64,000 bases of DNA from Candidatus Sumerlaeota bacterium (GTDB taxonomy: Bacteria > Sumerlaeota > Sumerlaeia > SLMS01 > JAHLLQ01): NCBI GenBank assembly GCA_030156535.1, contig JASGMJ010000007.1:62001-126000 (forward strand), given 5' to 3'. Positions 58,346 through 64,000 of this stretch are shown piece after piece. The notes beneath the pieces were generated by a model. It saw nothing but the letters and a program-made list of their open reading frames with translations. It was not told the origin of the DNA and did no database searches. The translations under genes were made by a program, and so were the position numbers. The number at the start of each line of letters is the position of its first letter. Position 1 is the stretch's first letter.

Positions 58346-60001
58346 ATGGCGCTGAGTCCTGAAGAAATGTCGAACATGCTGTCGCGGATGATGCCGGAGC
58401 AGCTTCCGGAGGATCCGGAGGAGTCGCTCCGTCCTGCGAAACCGCTGGGGCTGAGCCTGCCTGCGCACCCGGACCAGCGTGTTTCACGAGCTGCCACGAA
58501 ACTGACGGTCTTCAGTGTTGAAAAGGAAAGGGAGCAGGAGAGCCGCAGCACGGATGCGGCGCCGTTGCCCCCCGGTCCTGCGGGCTATGGCCTGTTGACG
58601 CTCGTCGGGGAAGGCGGATTCGGCGAAGTCTGGGAGGCGATCCAGATGTCGCTGGGCCGGATCGTGGCCGTGAAACGCATGAGCGACCGGCTCGTGAAAG
58701 ACATGGAGGACGATCCCGAGGAACTGAAGACTCTGGAGGACGACTTCCAGAGGGAGGCGCTGACGACGGCGCTGCTGGAACATCCGAATATCGTCCCCGT
58801 CCACGACCTTGGTCTCGACGAAGAAGGGCGTCCGCTGCTCGCAATGAAGATGGTGCGTGGCAAGCGCTGGGATGATTTGCTCTACAACGACCTGGTGAAG
58901 CTGACGCCCGACGAGGTGCTCGCCCGCCATCTGCCGATTCTGATCGACGTGGCGCAGGCCGTGGCCTTTGCCCATGCACGCGGCATCGTGCACCGCGACA
59001 TCAAGCCGTCGCAGGTGATGGTCGGGGAATTCGGTGAAACGCTGCTGATGGACTGGGGCATCGCGGTGCTCTACAACCCGGACCTGCTCGACGATGACTG
59101 CAAGCAGCTGGCGGACGAAATCGCTCCGACACCCGCAAAAGCGTTCAACCCCACGGGCACGCCAGCGTACATGGCGCCGGAACAGACGACGAAGACGGCG
59201 CTGCAAATCGGGCCGTGGACGGACATCTATCTGCTCGGGGGGATTCTGTACTATCTGCTGACGGGGCGTTCGCCACACTCGGCCGGCACGTCGGCAGAGT
59301 CGTTCGCCCTCGCCGCCAAGGGCATTGTCCATCCACCCGAGGAAGTGGCGGGCGGGCGCGAGATCCCAAGGGAGTTGGCGGCCATTGCCCTGAAGGCGAT
59401 GGCCAAAAGGCCATCGGACCGCCATGGCACTGTGAAGAGTTTCATCGCGGATCTGGAAAACTACATGACCGGAGCGGGAAACCGGCAGAAGTCAATGAAG
59501 GTGACGCAGGAAGTGGCGGCAAAGGTGGCAAAGGGATTCTCCAGCTACCAGGAGTTGACGGAGAGCCACAACCTGCTGATTCAGGCGGTGAGCCTGTGGC
59601 CGCAGAATCCGATGGCGCCGCCGCTGCAAGTGAAAGTGCGGACGACTTACGCGCAAATGGCCCTGCGCAATGGCGACTTGGTGCTGGCACGCCTGATGGC
59701 CGAGGGAATCGAGGTGCCGGAAGCCAAGGCTCCCCTGATGGGGGAGATCGTCTCGCGCGAACGGCGCAAGAGATGGGCAGCCAAGCAGCGCCGGATTCTC
59801 TATGCCGTGGCGCTGGTGCTCGTAATCTTGATTATGTTCGACGTGATTTTCCTGGTGCTGTGGCAGAAGAGCGAGGGGATGGGGGCGATGAAAACGCGGG
59901 TGCAGATGGCCGAGCAGCGCGCGAAGACACTGGAGATTGAGGTGCGCAAACTGAAGGAAGCACTCAGCGAAACGGCAGCGGAGGATCACGGCGCAAAGTG
60001 A
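58346..60001 (+). CDS. Hanks-type Ser/Thr protein kinase with C-terminal TM helix (DWG variant)
   Basis: LVGEGGFGEVWEAIQMSLGRIVAVKRM; HRDIKPSQVMVGEFGETLLMDWGIA; APEQ; TM RRILYAVALVLVILIMFDVIFLVLW. Paralogue of 6556..8502. Confidence 0.9.
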   Translation: MALSPEEMSNMLSRMMPEQLPEDPEESLRPAKPLGLSLPAHPDQRVSRAATKLTVFSVEKEREQESRSTDAAPLPPGPAGYGLLTLVGEGGFGEVWEAIQMSLGRIVAVKRMSDRLVKDMEDDPEELKTLEDDFQREALTTALLEHPNIVPVHDLGLDEEGRPLLAMKMVRGKRWDDLLYNDLVKLTPDEVLARHLPILIDVAQAVAFAHARGIVHRDIKPSQVMVGEFGETLLMDWGIAVLYNPDLLDDDCKQLADEIAPTPAKAFNPTGTPAYMAPEQTTKTALQIGPWTDIYLLGGILYYLLTGRSPHSAGTSAESFALAAKGIVHPPEEVAGGREIPRELAAIALKAMAKRPSDRHGTVKSFIADLENYMTGAGNRQKSMKVTQEVAAKVAKGFSSYQELTESHNLLIQAVSLWPQNPMAPPLQVKVRTTYAQMALRNGDLVLARLMAEGIEVPEAKAPLMGEIVSRERRKRWAAKQRRILYAVALVLVILIMFDVIFLVLWQKSEGMGAMKTRVQMAEQRAKTLEIEVRKLKEALSETAAEDHGAK

Positions 60002-60643
60002 CGCCGAACGAGGACCCAACCCCACAAGGCAACGATTCTCCCGAGCCCTCCCTGGTGGAGCGCGCACGCGAGCGATACCAGCACGCCCGCCACGACCCCC
60101 CCCGTCTGGGACGGCGCGCGAATGCGCCGTACGGCGTTGTGGCTGGCCGTGATCCTGGCAGTCATCGCGGTCGGGATGTTCACTTTCCTGACGCGCAGTA
60201 TTCGAAGCCAGAAGGTGAACCAGAAGCTGGAGAAGGGGCTCGGGGATTTGATGGGAGCACGGGCGGCCCTGGAGGACTACGCGAAGGCCACGGGTTTGCC
60301 GTTCGCGCCTGCCGAAGACGGCAGCCTCCCGCCTGAGTACGTGGAGCATTTTGCCGCGATGCGCGGCGGCCAGCCATACTACCGCGAACTGGGACGCTAC
60401 AGCAGACTCGATGTGTTTTCCCCCGGCAAACCGTATAAGGAGCCGCTCGCCTACTTTGTGCGGGAATCAATCTGGCTTCTTGTGTCTCGGGGTCCGGACG
60501 GAGCGTTTCAGGTTCCGCCCACGATTCTGAACGATGAGACCGAACAAGCCGACCTTGTGGATCGCTTGCTGACGCTCAGCTACGATCCCACCAATGGCGC
60601 GGAAAGCAGCGGCGATCTGTGGATGAGCAACGCAATCAAGTGA
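59998..60643 (+). CDS. Small bitopic pseudopilin-like protein, read either as one gene with a frame switch at a C8 tract or as a separate ORF from 60122
   Basis: GTG at 59998 overlaps the kinase stop (GTGA). Frame 1 is protein-like up to C8 (60096-60103); frame 2 then gives RMRRTALWLAVILAVIAVGMFTFL...VSRGPDGAFQV...LSYDPTNGAESSGDLW to 60643. Confidence 0.6.
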
Positions 60644-61038
60644 CTCTGGCGCCCAAGAAGCGCCTGTCGAGCGTAACGCTGGCCGTTGTCGTGCTCGCGG
60701 TCGCGGCGATCGCGGTATTCGGGGCGTGGTCGCTGGCGACGCGGTCGCAGCCGATGGATTTTTATCTCGAAACGGACACGCCGGAAGAGAGGCGGGAGCT
60801 GCTGGCAACCGTGCAGGCCCGTGCGGCGGGCGTGGGGCTCGGCGAACAGGAGGGCGAAGTGCTGCGGATCGTGGCGGCCATCGAGAACTTTGTGCTGGAA
60901 AAGGGGCATTATCCCAAGACGATTCGTGACCTTGGGATGGAAGAGAACTTTATCGAGTCGGGTTACCGGCTGGTGGGATCGCGCGCGCAGTGGCGGCTGT
61001 ATGGCCCATCGCAGGAGGTTCTGGCGCGGGGGGACTGA
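60619..61038 (+). CDS. Small bitopic protein with pseudopilin-like ectodomain
   Basis: TM VTLAVVVLAVAAIAVFGAWSLA; IVAAIENFVLEKGHYPKTIRDLGMEE resembles the GspG/pilin 'YxxxxGxYPxxxxxL' segment. Overlaps the preceding gene by 25 nt. Confidence 0.65.
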   Translation: MDEQRNQVTLAPKKRLSSVTLAVVVLAVAAIAVFGAWSLATRSQPMDFYLETDTPEERRELLATVQARAAGVGLGEQEGEVLRIVAAIENFVLEKGHYPKTIRDLGMEENFIESGYRLVGSRAQWRLYGPSQEVLARGD

Positions 61039-61117
61039 CCGTGTGGTGCATCCAGCTTGCCTCCGGGACGGCGACCCCGTACCCGTGGGGAAATCGTTGC
61101 CGCGCAGGAAGGAACCG

Positions 61118-61507
61118 ATGGAATTTCCCGCCGAACTCTGGAAAAGCGACGAGGAGCTAACCGCCGTCCGGCAGGTCGTTGACCTGTTCTCCGCCTCGCC
61201 CCTCTTTCTGACGGATAGCCTGACGAATACCGTGTACTTTTCGCCGATGGCGGAGGAACTGCTGGGCGAGCAGGGCGAGGCGATCGTGAACCGGGCGGCG
61301 TGCTCGCTGCTCGGTTTCGGCCGGGGAACCCCCGTGCCTCCGGCACTGAACGCGGCGTTGCTGGGCGAAGGGCCGGCGTGGAAAGCCTTGGTGCGGCTGG
61401 AGAATGGCTGCAGTGTTGCGTGTGAAGCTTCGGCGATTCGAGGACCAAACGGGTTGATTTGCGGGATGGTGCGCTTGTTCGAGCCCGTCGAATCGGGAGG
61501 GCGTTGA
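61118..61507 (+). CDS. PAS-like single-domain protein
   Basis: FSASPLFLTDSLTNTVYFSPMAEELLGEQGEAIVNR...WKALVRLENGCSVACEASAIRGPNGLICGMVRLFEPV, PAS-like layout. Confidence 0.6.
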   Translation: MEFPAELWKSDEELTAVRQVVDLFSASPLFLTDSLTNTVYFSPMAEELLGEQGEAIVNRAACSLLGFGRGTPVPPALNAALLGEGPAWKALVRLENGCSVACEASAIRGPNGLICGMVRLFEPVESGGR

Positions 61508-62454
61508 TGGCGGACGAGAAAAAATGGAATCTCGGCAAGGAAGTCCCCCAGCCGAAGAAGCCGGAACCGAAGAAGCCGGAGCCGAAACCCGTCGTTGCCG
61601 CGCGCGTGGCTCCGCCGAAACCGGCACCTCTGCCGGAAGAGGAATCGTACTCGTCGAGCATGTCGTCCGAAACGGTGCTGGGCCGGCCGGTGCCACCGCC
61701 CAAGTCCGTACGCGAGTACCTGAATCACCCTCTGGCGCTGATTGGCTCGGGGTTGCTGATCTGTCTCGCGATCTTCTTTCTCGTCGCGCGGGGAATGGGG
61801 GGAGGGCGGACGAGTGGACGCGCCGTAACCCTTGAGCCCGCGGATGCGGTGAGGGGGCTGCTGGGAGACAAGGGCGTTCAGCAGGATGTGCTGAGCGTGG
61901 ATTTCGAGAGTACGGAACCTCCGCAAGTGCAGGACGCGCGCTTGATTTTGGCGACGGGGCAGACGCTGGATGCCATTGCCTCGTATCGCGAAACGCAGGC
62001 GCGTGATCCGCAGAAGGGAACGGACGAATATCTGTTCGTGCCCCCGGCCATCGCGGAGGCCCCCCTGCCGGAAGGGGGCACGGAGGACGACCGTGCACTC
62101 GCTGAACTCATTCGCGAGGAGGCGCGCTATCAGGCCTTCGACATCGGCAGGCGGGCACTGGAACAGGCGATGACGCTCAACCTGACGGCGGCGGAACTGC
62201 GCGGCTATGCGACGCGCTTGACGACGGAGGGGCTCGCACTCGTCGAAGCGAGTGGCGACGCGAAGTCGCTCGAACGCCTGCCCGCGGCCAAGGGCGCGGA
62301 GAACCGGTTGAGCATCATCGAGTCGGCCCAATCGGCGGAGGACATCGAGAATCTGGTGCGCGGCTTGTTCGATCCGGGATATGCGCAGGCGGTGCTGGAA
62401 GCTCGGCAGCGCCACTTCGCAGCGGGGTCAGCGGCGAAGGGACAGGCACCGTGA
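61507..62454 (+). CDS. Bitopic membrane protein of unknown function with charged Pro/Lys-rich N-terminus
   Basis: KKPEPKKPEPKP repeat; TM HPLALIGSGLLICLAIFFLVARG; ATG overlaps the preceding TGA. Confidence 0.65.
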   Translation: MADEKKWNLGKEVPQPKKPEPKKPEPKPVVAARVAPPKPAPLPEEESYSSSMSSETVLGRPVPPPKSVREYLNHPLALIGSGLLICLAIFFLVARGMGGGRTSGRAVTLEPADAVRGLLGDKGVQQDVLSVDFESTEPPQVQDARLILATGQTLDAIASYRETQARDPQKGTDEYLFVPPAIAEAPLPEGGTEDDRALAELIREEARYQAFDIGRRALEQAMTLNLTAAELRGYATRLTTEGLALVEASGDAKSLERLPAAKGAENRLSIIESAQSAEDIENLVRGLFDPGYAQAVLEARQRHFAAGSAAKGQAP

Positions 62455-63059
62455 AATTGGGCGTTCTGATTTCAGGCCGCGGCTCGAATCTGGAGGCGCT
62501 GCTGAAGGCGCACGCCGCAGGCAAGCTGCCGGCGGCGGACTTCGCCATCGTTGTCGCCAACGATCCACAGGCCCGGGGCCTCGACATTGCCCGCGCGCAC
62601 GGCATCAAGACCGCCGCCATCGCGCACCGGGGATTTCCCGGCGGACGGCAGGCGCATGACGCCGCCGTGGCACGCACACTGAAGGAACACGGCGTGGAAG
62701 CCGTGGTGCTCGCGGGCTATATGCGGATTATCGGGCGGGCGATGCTCGAAGCCTTCCCCCACCGCATCGTGAACATCCACCCGTCGCTGCTCCCCTCGTT
62801 TCCCGGGCTTCATGCCCAGGAGCAGGCACTGGCGGGGGGCGTGCGCGTCTCGGGATGCACGGTGCATTTCGTGGACGAGGGGGTGGATTCAGGACCGATC
62901 ATCGTGCAGAAAACGGTGCCGGTGCTTGACGACGACGATGCGGAGTCGCTGAGTGCGCGCATCCTGGTGCAGGAGCATCTGGCCATCGTGGAAGCAGTGG
63001 ATTTGTTGAGCCGCGGCGTCCTGCGCATTGAGAACCGCCGCGTGCGAAGAATGGAGTGA
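62451..63059 (+). CDS. purN: Phosphoribosylglycinamide formyltransferase
   Basis: KLGVLISGRGSNLEALL; VVLAGYMRIIGRAML; RIVNIHPSLLPSFPGLHAQEQAL; GCTVHFVDEGVDSGPIIVQ. GTG start overlapping the previous stop. Confidence 0.95.
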   Translation: MKLGVLISGRGSNLEALLKAHAAGKLPAADFAIVVANDPQARGLDIARAHGIKTAAIAHRGFPGGRQAHDAAVARTLKEHGVEAVVLAGYMRIIGRAMLEAFPHRIVNIHPSLLPSFPGLHAQEQALAGGVRVSGCTVHFVDEGVDSGPIIVQKTVPVLDDDDAESLSARILVQEHLAIVEAVDLLSRGVLRIENRRVRRME

Positions 63060-63063
63060 CGAC

Positions 63064-63654
63064 TTGGAAATCCTGATCGCAACAGGCAACGCCCACAAGG
63101 TGGGCGAGATCGCGGCCATCCTGGCAGGTTTGGCGGTGACGTGGCGTTCGACGGCCGATTGGCCCGATGCGGCACCCGTGGAGGAAAACGGCGCCACCTA
63201 CGCGGCCAATGCGGAGTTGAAGGCCGTGGAGTGGGCACGACGCACGGGACTGCCCACCGTGGCGGACGACTCCGGCCTCGAAGTCGAAGCACTCGGCGGG
63301 CGGCCGGGATTGTACTCGGCGCGCTACGCAACGCATGGTGAAGACCCGCTGGCCAAGATGCTCGGGGAACTCCACGGCGTGGAGGAAGCGCAGCGCGGCG
63401 CGCGCTTCGTGTGCCACGCGGTGCTGGCCGGACCGGCGGGCGTGATCGCGCAGGCGTCGGGAGTACTGGGCGGACGGATTGGCTTCGAGAAACGCGGCGT
63501 TGGCGGCTTTGGCTTCGATCCGATTTTCGTACCCGAGGGCTACGACGGCCGCCACCTGGCGCAACTGCCGGAAGATGAGAAGAACCGCATCAGCCACCGC
63601 GGCCGGGCGTTTCAAGCCTTGCGGCCCGCGATTGAGCGGATGCTCGACCAATAA
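63064..63654 (+). CDS. rdgB: dITP/XTP pyrophosphatase (RdgB/HAM1)
   Basis: EILIATGNAHKVGEI; TVADDSGLEVEALGGRPGLYSARYA; GFGFDPIFVPEGY; NRISHRGRAFQAL. TTG start. Confidence 0.92.
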   Translation: MEILIATGNAHKVGEIAAILAGLAVTWRSTADWPDAAPVEENGATYAANAELKAVEWARRTGLPTVADDSGLEVEALGGRPGLYSARYATHGEDPLAKMLGELHGVEEAQRGARFVCHAVLAGPAGVIAQASGVLGGRIGFEKRGVGGFGFDPIFVPEGYDGRHLAQLPEDEKNRISHRGRAFQALRPAIERMLDQ

Positions 63655-63681
63655 AAGAACACCTTACTCAGGAGCAGTACC

Positions 63682-64000
63682 TTGCCAATTCAGCGCGCAC
63701 TTCTTTCCGTCAGCGACAAGACCGGGCTCGCGGATTTCGCGAAGACACTCGCAGCCCGGGGCGTCGAACTCATCTCCACCGGGGGCACCGCGAAGGCACT
63801 GCGCGACGCGGGTCTCGCGGTGCGCGACATCTCGGAAGTCACGGGCTTTCCGGAAATTCTCGACGGGCGTGTGAAGACGCTGCACCCGATGGTGCACGGC
63901 GGACTGCTCGGGCGCGGGGACAAGGAAGAGCACGTGCGCACGATGGCGGAGCACGGCATCGCGCGCATCGACCTGGTGGTGGTGAATCTTTATCCGTTCG
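63682..64000 (+). CDS. purH: Bifunctional AICAR formyltransferase / IMP cyclohydrolase, N-terminal part, truncated by the window end
   Basis: [76 protein letters not shown]. Confidence 0.93.
   Translation, partial: MPIQRALLSVSDKTGLADFAKTLAARGVELISTGGTAKALRDAGLAVRDISEVTGFPEILDGRVKTLHPMVHGGLLGRGDKEEHVRTMAEHGIARIDLVVVNLYPF

Noticed and set aside
1-64000. tRNA, rRNA, CRISPR, transposon or prophage content
   Set aside because: Scanned intergenic regions by eye; no T-loop consensus, repeat-spacer array, transposase or phage protein was seen. A small ncRNA could be missed without a covariance search.

Overview
The window is about 64 kb of high-GC, gene-dense bacterial chromosome. Nearly every long ORF on the strand opposite a recognised gene is a GC-driven shadow ORF. 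I support roughly 57 protein-coding genes: 55 complete, plus fragments at both window edges. Most are housekeeping genes: nadD, crcB, mqnE, queA, manA-like, ettA, coaD, pgeF, hisG, hisA, mfd, argJ, fabI, trxA, nrdR, purN, rdgB and purH (truncated). I saw no rRNA, tRNA, CRISPR array, transposase or phage genes. The accessory content is mainly Hanks-type signalling. There are four apparently active Ser/Thr kinases (two with DWG in place of DFG, and two tandem receptor-like paralogues) and one clear pseudokinase. The most interesting pattern is a repeated link between kinase-fold proteins and pseudopilin-like (GspG/prepilin-like) ectodomains that lack a prepilin signal. The pseudokinase at 20.5-22.2 kb carries such a domain after a TM helix. 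The DWG kinase at 58.3-60.0 kb is followed, with overlapping or near-overlapping starts, by two small bitopic proteins with pseudopilin-like features, one PAS-like protein and one uncharacterised bitopic protein. One of those small genes appears to switch frame at a C8 tract. Other points of interest are a collagen-like tail on a receptor kinase, a shared unnamed kinase ectodomain (WNxxRNPP), an orphan PilM-like protein, and a VTC/DUF4956/HlyD-like cluster. I infer the taxon only loosely: a Planctomycetes-, Sumerlaeota- or Hydrogenedentes-like lineage. All family names are from recognised motifs, not from database searches.
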